Assembly (NCBI GenBank): GCA_017627015.1
Contig: JAGAHP010000020.1
Span: forward strand, 1 to 51,044
DNA: 51,044 bases
Direction: 5' to 3'
Origin: Bacilli bacterium
GTDB taxonomy: Bacteria > Bacillota_I > Bacilli_A > RF39 > UBA660
The translations under genes and the position numbers were made by a program. The notes beneath the pieces were generated by a model. It was not told where the DNA came from, searched no databases, and saw nothing but the letters and a program-made list of their open reading frames with translations. Shown one piece after another: positions 1 through 7,522 of this stretch (the first letter of the stretch is position 1; the number at the start of each line of letters is the position of its first letter).

Positions 1-78
1 GTTCTCTTTTTTCTTGCACAAAATGACCTGCCGTTAACTTTGGATGCCTACAATATATGTAAATATAAGCATTCATCG

Positions 79-107
79 TTGACTTTAAAGGTGCTTTGTG
101 TTAATAT
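79..107 (+). promoter_or_regulatory. Promoter of the aspS-gatCAB T-box operon
   Basis: A -35 TTGACT (79-84) and a -10 TAATAT (102-107) are separated by exactly 17 bp, immediately upstream of the T-box stem I. Transcription would start near 114, just before the leader begins. The 78 bases to its left carry no gene I can support. Confidence 0.75.
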
Positions 108-114
108 AAATTTG

Positions 115-353
115 TCAAAAACGAAGAAAAGGACGAGTAATTTAACGAGTCATATAAGAGAGTCCTAGATGGTGAGAATGGATTATGATAGTTTTATGAA
201 AGAACACCTTGGAGTTTATTAACTGAAATTAGTAGGTTAATACGTTAACTTGCGTTAATAGTCAAAGGTCATAGAAATATGATGAATTTGGGTGGTACCA
301 CGGATACAAAGAAGCAGTTCGTCCCTTAGTAGGGATAGATGCTTCTTTTTTAT
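115..353 (+). promoter_or_regulatory. T-box riboswitch with Asn/Glu-type specifier loop
   Basis: This is a tRNA-sensing transcription attenuator ahead of aspS-gatCAB. Visible parts are the AGTA half of the loop-E turn (136-139), the AGAGAG bulge motif (157-162), the distal GGTGAGAA (171-178), the T-box GGTGGTACCACGG (291-303) that pairs with an uncharged tRNA acceptor end, and a terminator stem GAAGCA/TGCTTC (311-316, 340-345) followed by T residues. The specifier strand reads GAA (198-200), then AGAACA (201-206), then the helix CCTT (207-210) pairing with AAGG (129-132). In the pheS and leuS leaders of this window the codon is followed by one purine and then that lower helix; the same rule here gives AAC (203-205, Asn), overlapping GAA (202-204, Glu). 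No GAC/GAT Asp codon lies in the loop. Asn/Glu sensing is an inference from this alignment; CAC (205-207, His) is the alternative register. Confidence 0.88.
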
Positions 354-373
354 ATTTTAAAGGAGGAAAAAAT

Positions 374-2128
374 ATGAAAGCTAATATTTATAGAACTCAT
401 ACATGTAATGAGTTAACAATGGATGATTTAGGTAAAGAAGTAGTACTTTCTGGTTTTGTTGGATCTATTAGAGACCATGGTGGAGTATTATTCGTAGACT
501 TAAGAGATGGTGAAGGAGTAACACAAGTTGTTGTACACGATGAAAACTTATTAAAAGGGGTATCAAAAGAATCTGTTATTAAAGTAACTGGTAAAGTTAT
601 TAAAAGAGATGAAGAAACAATTAATGAAAAAATTAAAACTGGTTTAATTGAAGTTGAAACTGATAATCTAGAAGTTTTATCTCACGCAAATAATATACCT
701 TTTGAAATAGAAACTAGTAAAGAAGTAAAAGAAGATACTAGATTAAAATATAGATATATTGATATGAGAAATTCTAAAGTATCTAAAAATATTAAACTAA
801 GAAGTGATGTTCTTCATTTTCTTCGTAACAAAATGTATGACTTAGGTTTTACAGAAGTTCAAACTCCAATTTTAACTGCTAGTTCTCCCGAAGGAGCAAG
901 AGACTTTGTTGTGCCATCAAGAATATTTAAAGGAAAATTCTATGCACTTCCACAAGCACCACAAATATATAAACAATTATTAATGGTAGGAGGTCTTAAT
1001 AAATATTTCCAAGTAGCACCTTGTTTTAGAGATGAAGATGCTAGAAAAGATAGAACACTAGAATTTTATCAATTAGACTTTGAAATGTCTTATCCAACTG
1101 AAGAAGATATTATAGAAGTTGGTGAAGAAGTATTCTATGATGTATTTAGTAAATTTACTAATAAAAAAGTTAGTCCACGTCCATTTAGACAAATTGCTTA
1201 TAAAGATGCGATGGATATGTATGGTACTGATAAACCTGATTTAAGAAACCCACTTGTTATTAAAGATGCATCAGAAGTTTTATTACATACTACATTTAAA
1301 CCATTCGCAAACTCTACTATAAAAGTTATTGTAGTAGATGATATCGGTACTAAACCAAATAGTTGGTTTAATGAAATAGTAGATTATGCATCAAGTATTG
1401 GTATGCCAGGTATTGGATATATAACATTAATGGAAGATGGAACTTTAAAAGGACCTATTGATAAATTCTTAAGTGAAGAAGAAAGAAATAATTTAATTAA
1501 AGAATTTGATATGAAAACTAATTCAGTCATGTTCTTTATCGCAAATAGAAATAAAAAAGTTGCTCAAAAATTTGCAGGTCAAATAAGAGATGAACTTGGA
1601 AGAAAAATTGGTCTTATTGATGAAGATAAGATAGAACTATGTATTATTAAAGACTTCCCAATGTTTGAATATGATGAAAAAGAAAAGAAATATGATTTTT
1701 GTCATAATCCATTCTCTAAACCATTTGATGAATATAAAGACTATGACAAGTTTGAAGATTTAGAAGAAATACTTGCACATCAATTTGATTTTGTATGTAA
1801 TGGATTTGAAATGGCATCAGGTGCGATTAGAAATACAGATTTAGATTTAATAACAAAAGGATTTGTAAAAGTAGGATATGAAGAAGATGTTATAGAACAA
1901 AGATTTAATTCTATGTTCACAGCATTTAAATATGGTGTCCCACCACACGGAGGTATGGCTCCTGGTATTGATAGAATTCTTATGCTTATTCTAGATGAAC
2001 CAAACTTAAGAGAAGTACAAACATTCCCAACTTCTTCAACAGGACAAGACACTATGATGGGATCACCTAGTGTACTAGATTCTAAACAATTAGATGAACT
2101 TGGTTTGAAAATTGTAGAGGAGGATTAA
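374..2128 (+). CDS. aspS: Aspartyl-tRNA synthetase, probably non-discriminating
   Basis: Class II synthetase that charges tRNA(Asp), and probably also tRNA(Asn), with aspartate. An N-terminal OB-fold anticodon-binding domain (about 1-105) precedes class II motif 1 (about 160-190), QAPQ near 194, motif 2 FRDEDARKDR near 218, a bacterial GAD-type insertion (about 290-420), and motif 3 GIDRILML near 531. The wording FQVAPCFRDEDAR and EFYQLDFEMS resembles the alphaproteobacterial and clostridial second-type AspRS more than the usual Bacillus enzyme. A strong AGGAGG (361-366) sets the ATG. It is the first gene of aspS-gatC-gatA-gatB under a T-box, with 1-base gaps between genes. Relaxed tRNA(Asn) charging is inferred from the linkage and the T-box codon, not seen in a residue. 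Confidence 0.96.
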   Translation: MKANIYRTHTCNELTMDDLGKEVVLSGFVGSIRDHGGVLFVDLRDGEGVTQVVVHDENLLKGVSKESVIKVTGKVIKRDEETINEKIKTGLIEVETDNLEVLSHANNIPFEIETSKEVKEDTRLKYRYIDMRNSKVSKNIKLRSDVLHFLRNKMYDLGFTEVQTPILTASSPEGARDFVVPSRIFKGKFYALPQAPQIYKQLLMVGGLNKYFQVAPCFRDEDARKDRTLEFYQLDFEMSYPTEEDIIEVGEEVFYDVFSKFTNKKVSPRPFRQIAYKDAMDMYGTDKPDLRNPLVIKDASEVLLHTTFKPFANSTIKVIVVDDIGTKPNSWFNEIVDYASSIGMPGIGYITLMEDGTLKGPIDKFLSEEERNNLIKEFDMKTNSVMFFIANRNKKVAQKFAGQIRDELGRKIGLIDEDKIELCIIKDFPMFEYDEKEKKYDFCHNPFSKPFDEYKDYDKFEDLEEILAHQFDFVCNGFEMASGAIRNTDLDLITKGFVKVGYEEDVIEQRFNSMFTAFKYGVPPHGGMAPGIDRILMLILDEPNLREVQTFPTSSTGQDTMMGSPSVLDSKQLDELGLKIVEED

Positions 2129-2129
2129 T

Positions 2130-2429
2130 ATGAGTGAAAAATTTACTAAAGAAATGGTTGATGACTACGCTGACAAATTATTAATTGGTCTAACTCCTGA
2201 AGAAAACAAAATGGTTTTAGACGAATTTGATATTATTGATGAACAAATAAATATTATTAATGATATTCCTGGAATAGAAAAAGTTGAGCCTATGACTCAT
2301 GCTCTTGATGATTTTGAATTTGAATTAAGAGAAGACGTTGCAGAAGAATCTATTCCTATAGAAGAATTATTACAAAACTGTAAAGATAGTACTGGAAGAG
2401 AAGTACAAGTACCAAAGGTGGTGGGCTAA
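2130..2429 (+). CDS. gatC: Asp/Glu-tRNA amidotransferase subunit C
   Basis: Small subunit of the GatCAB amidotransferase, which converts Asp-tRNA(Asn) and Glu-tRNA(Gln) to the amidated forms. GatC wraps around the GatA-GatB interface and stabilises the complex. At 99 residues it has the usual family length, with a helical acidic N-terminus, the conserved central PMTHALDDF segment (compare the family's P-x-x-H-x-x-x) and a C-terminal extended tail. The start ATG lies 1 base after the aspS stop and its AGGAGG ribosome site is inside the aspS end, implying translational coupling. Identification rests on motif plus order between aspS and gatA; sequence conservation of this subunit is low by nature. 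Confidence 0.93.
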   Translation: MSEKFTKEMVDDYADKLLIGLTPEENKMVLDEFDIIDEQINIINDIPGIEKVEPMTHALDDFEFELREDVAEESIPIEELLQNCKDSTGREVQVPKVVG

Positions 2430-2430
2430 G

Positions 2431-3888
2431 ATGAAATATATGAATAAGTCACTTGAAGAACTTCATAAGATGCTTAAAAACGGAGAAGTTACTTCAGAAG
2501 AATTAATAAAAGAATCGTTAGAACTATCACACGAAGTACAAGATAAATATAATGCATTTGTAACTATATTAGATGATGCAAAAGGTACTAAGATAACTGA
2601 TAATGTTTTATCTGGTATACCTTGTGGTATTAAAGATAACTATTCAACTAGAGGAGTGCTTTCAACTGGATCATCTAATACATTAAAAGACTATGTTCCA
2701 TTCTTTGATGCTACTGCTTATGCTAAGTTAAAAGAAGCAGGAGCAATAATGGTTAATAAAACTGTTATGGATGAATTTGGTATGGGTGGAACTGGAACTA
2801 CTGGTCACACTGGTGTTGTATTAAATCCATGGGATAAAACTAGAATGTGTGCTGGATCTTCAGCTGGTTCAGCATGTGCTGTAGCAGCAGGAGTATATCC
2901 ATATGCAACAGGATCAGATACTGGAGATTCTATTAGAAAACCAGCTGCATACTGTGGTATAGTTGGTTATAAACCAACATATGGAATGATATCTAGATAT
3001 GGATTATTCCCATTCGCATCTTCTCTAGATCATTTAGGAGTATTAACAAGAAATGTTAAAGACGCTGCTATTGTAGTTGATAACATGAAAGGTATTGATA
3101 AATACGATATGACTTCATGGGATTCATCTAAGATTCATTTAGCTGATTCTTTAACAGGTAATGTTAAAGGTAAAAAATTATGTTATATAAAAGAAATATG
3201 TGATATTGCTGAATATGAAAATCCATCAGATGAATTAAAAGAACATTTTAATAATTTCTTTAAAGCAATAGATAAATGTAAAGAATTAGGTATGGAAGTA
3301 GAAGAAGTATCAATTGATAGAACTTTACTTAATGCATTAGCATCAGTTTACGTAGTTATATCATGTGCTGAAGCTACATCAAACATGTCTAACTTAACAG
3401 GTATTATATTTGGTCCAAGAGGAGAAGGTAAAACTTGGGATGAACAAACTAAAGATTATAGAACTAAAGGATTTTCTTCTTTAATTAAAAGAAGATTTGT
3501 AATTGGTTCATATGTTTTACAAGCTAAAAACCAAGAAAGATACTTTAGAAATGCACAAAGAGTAAGAAGATTACTTGTTGATGCTTGGAAAGAATTATTC
3601 AAAAAATATGACGCAGTTATATTACCAGTTTCAAGTGGTCCAGCTAAAAAGTTAGATGGAGATAAAGATATGCTTTCTAAAGAAACAGTTACTTTAGAAG
3701 AACATTTACAAGTTGGTAACTTTGGTGGATTCCCATCAATTACAATTCCAGATGGATTTATAAATGGTTTACCAGTTGCTTTAAATATTACAGGTAATTG
3801 TTATGATGATGAAAACGTACTTAATATTGCTTATGCATTAGAAGGTGCAATGGATTATAAAAATCAAATAGCAAAGGAGGTAAAGTAA
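2431..3888 (+). CDS. gatA: Asp/Glu-tRNA amidotransferase subunit A (glutaminase)
   Basis: Amidase-signature enzyme that releases ammonia from glutamine and channels it to GatB. The Ser-cisSer-Lys triad is visible as K68 (GIKDN), S143 (AGSSAGSA) and S167 (DTGDSIRKPA). Where most bacteria have DTGGSIRQPA, this protein has D166 directly before the nucleophile S167 and RKPA after it, a form I associate with Mollicutes GatA. Length (485 residues) is normal. The gene begins 1 base after gatC with a GGTGG-type ribosome site inside gatC, and is followed 1 base later by gatB. In a genome with this operon it would serve both Asn-tRNA and Gln-tRNA formation. Confidence 0.97.
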   Translation: MKYMNKSLEELHKMLKNGEVTSEELIKESLELSHEVQDKYNAFVTILDDAKGTKITDNVLSGIPCGIKDNYSTRGVLSTGSSNTLKDYVPFFDATAYAKLKEAGAIMVNKTVMDEFGMGGTGTTGHTGVVLNPWDKTRMCAGSSAGSACAVAAGVYPYATGSDTGDSIRKPAAYCGIVGYKPTYGMISRYGLFPFASSLDHLGVLTRNVKDAAIVVDNMKGIDKYDMTSWDSSKIHLADSLTGNVKGKKLCYIKEICDIAEYENPSDELKEHFNNFFKAIDKCKELGMEVEEVSIDRTLLNALASVYVVISCAEATSNMSNLTGIIFGPRGEGKTWDEQTKDYRTKGFSSLIKRRFVIGSYVLQAKNQERYFRNAQRVRRLLVDAWKELFKKYDAVILPVSSGPAKKLDGDKDMLSKETVTLEEHLQVGNFGGFPSITIPDGFINGLPVALNITGNCYDDENVLNIAYALEGAMDYKNQIAKEVK

Positions 3889-3889
3889 T

Positions 3890-5356
3890 ATGGGTTATAT
3901 AGCAATGATTGGTTTAGAGATGCACTGTGAATTTAGTGAAACTAATTCAAAAGTATTCTCTTCAGCTAGAAACTCTTATTCAGTAACTCCAAATGAAAAT
4001 ATCAGACCATATGATATGGGGTTCCCTGGAGTTCTTCCTGTAGTTAATAAAAAGGCAGTTGAATACGCAATTAAAGCATCTATGGTTACTAATTGTAAAC
4101 AACCTGAATATATGTATTTTGAAAGAAAAAATTACTATTATCCAGATATGCCTAAAAACTACCAAATAACTCAAGAAACTAAACCAATTCCAGTAGGAAT
4201 CTATGGTTATGTTGATTATGAATGTGAAGGTGAAGAAAAAAGAGTAAGAATTAATAATATTCACTTAGAAGAAGATGCAGCATCTTCAGATCACTTATAT
4301 GATACAACTGTAATAGATTATAACAGAGCTGGTAATCCTTTATTAGAATTAGTTACAGAACCAGATTTTAGATCAGGTGAAGAAGCTATGGCATTCTTAG
4401 AACATATGAGAACAGTTTATCAATATTTAGGTGTTTCTGAATGTGATACTAAAAAAGGTCATATGAGATGTGACGTTAACGTTTCTATTATGGATGAAAG
4501 TTTAGATCCAGAAGATCCATCTAACTGGGGAACAAAAGTTGAAATGAAAAATGTTAACTCATTTGGTGGAGTTAGAGATTGTATTAAATACGAAATCAAA
4601 AGACAAATTAAAGCTAAAGAAGAAGGGAACTATGATACAGAAGTAATTCAGCAAACAAGACGTTGGGATGAAGAAACTGGAACTACTATCGGTATGAGAT
4701 CAAAAGTTGATGCTGTAGATTATAAATATTTTGTTGAACCAAATATTCCTAAATATAAATTAACAAAGGAATGGTTAGATGAAATAAGAGCGTCTATTCC
4801 AGAACTTGCTTATGATCGTAAGAAAAGATATATGAATGATTATGGATTATCTGAATATGATTCAAATATCTTAGTTAAAGAAAAGAAAATAAGTGACTTC
4901 TTTGAAGATACAGTTAAACTAGGAACAGATCCTAAAGAAGCATGTAACTGGGTAAATGGTATGATTTTATCATATTTAAATTATCATATGATAACAATAG
5001 ATGAAATATATATGACACCAGATATGCTTCGTGATTTAATTAAATTAATTGATGATAAAACTATATCTAGTAAACAAGCAAAAGATGTATTTAATAAAGT
5101 TCTAGAAGATAAAAAAGAACCAATGCAAGTAGTAAAAGATGAAGGTATGATGCAAATTACAGATGAAGGATCAATAGAAGGAATTGTTGATGAAGTTTTA
5201 GCAGAAAATCCTAAGGCAATTGAAACTTATGATCCAGAAAATCCTAAAGCATTAGATTATTTTATAGGTCAAGTTATGAAGAAAACTAGAGGTAAAGCAA
5301 ACCCTGGTATGGCATATAAAATGATGAAAGAAAAACTAGATAATTTAAAAAAATAA
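3890..5356 (+). CDS. gatB: Asp/Glu-tRNA amidotransferase subunit B
   Basis: GatB phosphorylates the mischarged aminoacyl-tRNA with ATP and transfers ammonia supplied by GatA. The N-terminal catalytic cradle has the family signature IGLEMHCEF at the start and YYYPDMPKNYQIT near 83; NIHLEEDAA lies near 124 and the DYNRAG/PLLELVTEPD block follows. The last 150 residues are the YqeY-like helical tail that reads the tRNA elbow, ending in GKANPGMAYKM. It has 488 residues, the usual length. AAGGAGG in the gatA end places the ATG. A terminator directly follows, so it is the last gene of the operon. Confidence 0.97.
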   Translation: MGYIAMIGLEMHCEFSETNSKVFSSARNSYSVTPNENIRPYDMGFPGVLPVVNKKAVEYAIKASMVTNCKQPEYMYFERKNYYYPDMPKNYQITQETKPIPVGIYGYVDYECEGEEKRVRINNIHLEEDAASSDHLYDTTVIDYNRAGNPLLELVTEPDFRSGEEAMAFLEHMRTVYQYLGVSECDTKKGHMRCDVNVSIMDESLDPEDPSNWGTKVEMKNVNSFGGVRDCIKYEIKRQIKAKEEGNYDTEVIQQTRRWDEETGTTIGMRSKVDAVDYKYFVEPNIPKYKLTKEWLDEIRASIPELAYDRKKRYMNDYGLSEYDSNILVKEKKISDFFEDTVKLGTDPKEACNWVNGMILSYLNYHMITIDEIYMTPDMLRDLIKLIDDKTISSKQAKDVFNKVLEDKKEPMQVVKDEGMMQITDEGSIEGIVDEVLAENPKAIETYDPENPKALDYFIGQVMKKTRGKANPGMAYKMMKEKLDNLKK

Positions 5357-5388
5357 AAAATGAGAAATAACTATTTCTCATTTTTATT
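5356..5388 (+). terminator. Rho-independent terminator of aspS-gatCAB
   Basis: TGAGAAAT (5361-5368) pairs with ATTTCTCA (5373-5380), flanked by A and T runs. It begins at the gatB stop codon. Confidence 0.9.
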
Positions 5389-5393
5389 TTTAG

Positions 5394-5402
5394 TGTTATA
5401 AT
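5394..5402 (+). promoter_or_regulatory. Extended -10 promoter of the L,D-transpeptidase gene
   Basis: TGT followed directly by TATAAT (5397-5402); no good -35 is seen. A purine-rich GAGG ribosome site follows before the ATG at 5447. Confidence 0.65.
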
Positions 5403-5446
5403 ACGTTTAGTGCAAGGGGAAAAAACAATAGATTTGAGGTAATTTT

Positions 5447-6430
5447 ATGGGTAAAGATTATAGTGAAATACCTTTTGAAAAAATTGTTGAACAAAATAGA
5501 AAACTAAGATTAATTTTAAAATTAATCATTTTATTCTTGCTTTTAGTTATAGTAGGATTATTTTATTTTAAAAAGAATATAGTATTTACTGATTTTTATT
5601 TAAAAGGTGATTCTACTATTGTTGTTAATTATGGAGATACATATAAAGATGAAGGTTTTGTAGCTAAATTATATAAAAAAGATGTATCTGATCAAGTTAA
5701 AGTAAAGGGTAAAGTAGATTATAAAAAAGTTGGTACTTATAAAATCACATATAAATTAAGAATAGATTATTTAAATATAGAAAAATTACTTGTTAGAAAG
5801 ATTAACGTGGTAGATAATGTTCCACCAGAATTAACAATTGCATCTGATGAAACTGTTTATATAGATGAAAATGGTGAGTATGTACAACCTGCATATTCTG
5901 CATTTGATAATTATGATGGAGATTTAACTAGCAAAGTAAAAGTAGATGGATCAGTTGAAGTTAATAAAGTAGGAGAGTATAAACAAACTTATACTGTATC
6001 AGATTCAAGCAAAAACGAGACAAAAAAAGAAATTAAAATAATTGTACAAGAAAAATTTAAGAATACATATATTACTGTATCTATATCTAATCAACAATTA
6101 GAATATTATCAACATGGTAAACTTGCTTTAAGTTCTCCAGTAGTAACAGGGTATGGTGGAGATACTCCATATGGTACATATTCAGTTCTATATAAAACAA
6201 CTAATGCTAGATTAGTAGCAGCTGATAAATCATATGATACAAGAGTAAATTATTGGATGGCATTTATTGGTAATTCTCATGGATTTCATGATGCGACATG
6301 GAGACATAGTTTTGGTGGAAATATTTATACTTATAACCCAACTCATGGATGTGTAAATATGCCATATGATGCTATAGAATCATTATATTATATGGTAGAA
6401 GAAGGAACACCAGTATATATAGTAGAATAA
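5447..6430 (+). CDS. Membrane-anchored L,D-transpeptidase with two Ig-like domains
   Basis: Predicted peptidoglycan cross-linking enzyme (YkuD fold) acting outside the membrane. A short basic cytoplasmic start and one membrane segment (about 21-41) are followed by two beta-sandwich domains of the DUF5011/bacterial Ig type (about 50-125 and 128-203; the second contains DNYDGDLTSKV and VGEYKQTYTVSD). The C-terminal catalytic domain (about 207-327) has H278 in SHGFHD and the nucleophile C302 in THGCVNMP. The Ig-like domains probably space the enzyme across the wall. It is a single-gene transcript between two terminators. It shows that this organism keeps a 3-3 cross-linkable peptidoglycan. Whether it cross-links, or attaches proteins, cannot be told from sequence. 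Confidence 0.92.
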   Translation: MGKDYSEIPFEKIVEQNRKLRLILKLIILFLLLVIVGLFYFKKNIVFTDFYLKGDSTIVVNYGDTYKDEGFVAKLYKKDVSDQVKVKGKVDYKKVGTYKITYKLRIDYLNIEKLLVRKINVVDNVPPELTIASDETVYIDENGEYVQPAYSAFDNYDGDLTSKVKVDGSVEVNKVGEYKQTYTVSDSSKNETKKEIKIIVQEKFKNTYITVSISNQQLEYYQHGKLALSSPVVTGYGGDTPYGTYSVLYKTTNARLVAADKSYDTRVNYWMAFIGNSHGFHDATWRHSFGGNIYTYNPTHGCVNMPYDAIESLYYMVEEGTPVYIVE

Positions 6431-6432
6431 AA

Positions 6433-6466
6433 AAATATCTTACTAATGTAAGATATTTTATTTTTT
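6433..6466 (+). terminator. Terminator between L,D-transpeptidase and tRNA-Leu
   Basis: AAATATCTTAC (6433-6443), loop TAAT, GTAAGATATTT (6448-6458), then T residues. It could also end the minus-strand tRNA-Leu transcript, because an A run lies on the other side. Confidence 0.9.
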
Positions 6467-6468
6467 TA

Positions 6469-6556
6469 TGGTGCTCCAGGTCGGACTCGAACCGACACTC
6501 CTTTAAGGGGAACCAGATTTTGAGTCTGGCGCGTCTACCAATTTCGCCACTAGAGC
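6469..6556 (-). tRNA. tRNA-Leu (anticodon CAA)
   Basis: On the minus strand an acceptor stem GCTCTAG/CTGGAGC, discriminator A and encoded CCA fold around a leucine-type long variable arm. The anticodon stem CCAGA/TCTGG encloses CTCAAAA, giving CAA, which reads TTG. The T-arm contains GGTTCGAGTCC. An extended -10, TGA-TATAAT (complement of 6569-6577), lies just upstream. Confidence 0.95.
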
Positions 6557-6604
6557 AATTACAAAAAAATTATATCATATTTTTATAATTAATAGAATAA
6601 TTTG

Positions 6605-6613
6605 TGATAAAAT
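6605..6613 (+). promoter_or_regulatory. Extended -10 of the tRNA-Gln/tRNA-Thr/murI transcript
   Basis: TGA followed by TAAAAT (6608-6613) lies 11 bases before tRNA-Gln. No other promoter or terminator is seen before murI, so the two tRNAs and murI are probably one transcript. Confidence 0.5.
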
Positions 6614-6624
6614 ATTTATAGGAT

Positions 6625-6699
6625 TGCCCCTTGGCCAAGCGGTAAGGCTCTGGACTCTGACTCCAGCATGCGTAGGTTCGAATCCTACAGGGGCAACCA
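6625..6699 (+). tRNA. tRNA-Gln (anticodon CTG)
   Basis: Acceptor stem TGCCCCT/AGGGGCA with discriminator A and encoded CCA; U at position 1, as in other tRNA-Gln. The anticodon stem CTGGA/TCCAG encloses CTCTGAC, giving CTG, which reads CAG. In a GatCAB organism this tRNA would be charged with glutamate and then amidated. Confidence 0.95.
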
Positions 6700-6702
6700 T
6701 TT

Positions 6703-6778
6703 GCTAGATTAGCTCAATTGGTAGAGCAACTGAATCGTAATCAGTAGGTTGCGGGTTCAATTCCTGCATCTAGCACCA
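6703..6778 (+). tRNA. tRNA-Thr (anticodon CGT)
   Basis: Acceptor GCTAGAT/ATCTAGC, discriminator A and encoded CCA; anticodon stem ACTGA/TCAGT around ATCGTAA gives CGT, which reads ACG. It ends 18 bases before the murI start codon. Confidence 0.95.
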
Positions 6779-6796
6779 TTATAAGGAAGTGATTTT

Positions 6797-7510
6797 TTGA
6801 TAGGAGTATTTGATTCAGGTATTGGTGGAGTAACTGTTATGAAAGAACTTATTAAGATTCTACCAAATGAAGATTATATTTATTATTCTGATACTATTAA
6901 TAATCCGTATGGAGATAAGACTAATGAAGAAATAGTAAATATTTCTGATAAGATAGTAAATTATCTTATTAACCAAGGTTGTAAATTAATAGTAATTGCG
7001 TGTAATACAGCTTCTGCGATATCTAAAGATTATTTAAGAAATAAATATAGTATTCCTATTATTGCGATAGAACCAGCCTATAAATCAGTAGATAATGAAA
7101 GTACATTAGTTATGGCCACTAACGCAACTATTAATAGTGATAAGTTTCATACATTATTTAATACATATGATAATCATAATACTATTCTTTTATCTTGTTC
7201 AGGTCTTGCGGATCTTATAGAAGAGGGTAACAAAGAAAAGATTATAAATTATTTGAATAATAAAATAGGTAAATATAGGGGAGTAAAAAATGTAGTATTA
7301 GGTTGTACTCATTATCCACTAATAAAAGAAGAAATAAGTAAAGTACTAGGTCCTGTTACTTTCTATGATGGGAGTGTGGGAGTAGCAAAACATACTAAAG
7401 AAGTTTTAAAAGAAAATAATATATTAGGTAATAATACTGGTAAAATTACTTTTATAGATTCAAGTAATAATAAAGAAAAAGAAAGACTATTTTATGAAAT
7501 ATTAAAATAG
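6797..7510 (+). CDS. murI: Glutamate racemase
   Basis: Interconverts L- and D-glutamate to supply D-Glu for peptidoglycan. The two catalytic cysteines are C69 in ACNTASA and C170 in LGCTHYP; the general acid/base partners D6 (FDSG) and H172 are present, as is PYG at 37-39. The start codon is TTG, preceded by AAGGAAGTGA, giving IGVFDSGIGG directly after the initiator, so no earlier start is needed. At 237 residues it is at the short end of the family. It follows two tRNA genes on what looks like one transcript. Its own terminator stem lies partly inside the coding end. Confidence 0.95.
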   Translation: MIGVFDSGIGGVTVMKELIKILPNEDYIYYSDTINNPYGDKTNEEIVNISDKIVNYLINQGCKLIVIACNTASAISKDYLRNKYSIPIIAIEPAYKSVDNESTLVMATNATINSDKFHTLFNTYDNHNTILLSCSGLADLIEEGNKEKIINYLNNKIGKYRGVKNVVLGCTHYPLIKEEISKVLGPVTFYDGSVGVAKHTKEVLKENNILGNNTGKITFIDSSNNKEKERLFYEILK

Positions 7511-7522
7511 TCTTTTATTTTT
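7482..7522 (+). terminator. Terminator overlapping the murI 3' end
   Basis: AAAGACTATTTTA (7482-7494) pairs with TAAAATAGTCTTT (7503-7515) around an 8-base loop, followed by a T-rich run. The left arm is inside the last codons of murI, and the right arm runs into the converging methyltransferase gene. Confidence 0.85.

Noticed and set aside
1..76. Short minus-strand frame starting at 76 (MNAYIYIYCRHPK...) running off the left edge, and a plus-strand frame from 1 to about 171.
   Set aside because: No ribosome site or promoter for the minus frame, which overlaps the T-box promoter; the plus frame runs into T-box stem I. Only 25 codons of the minus frame are in view, so it cannot be judged.
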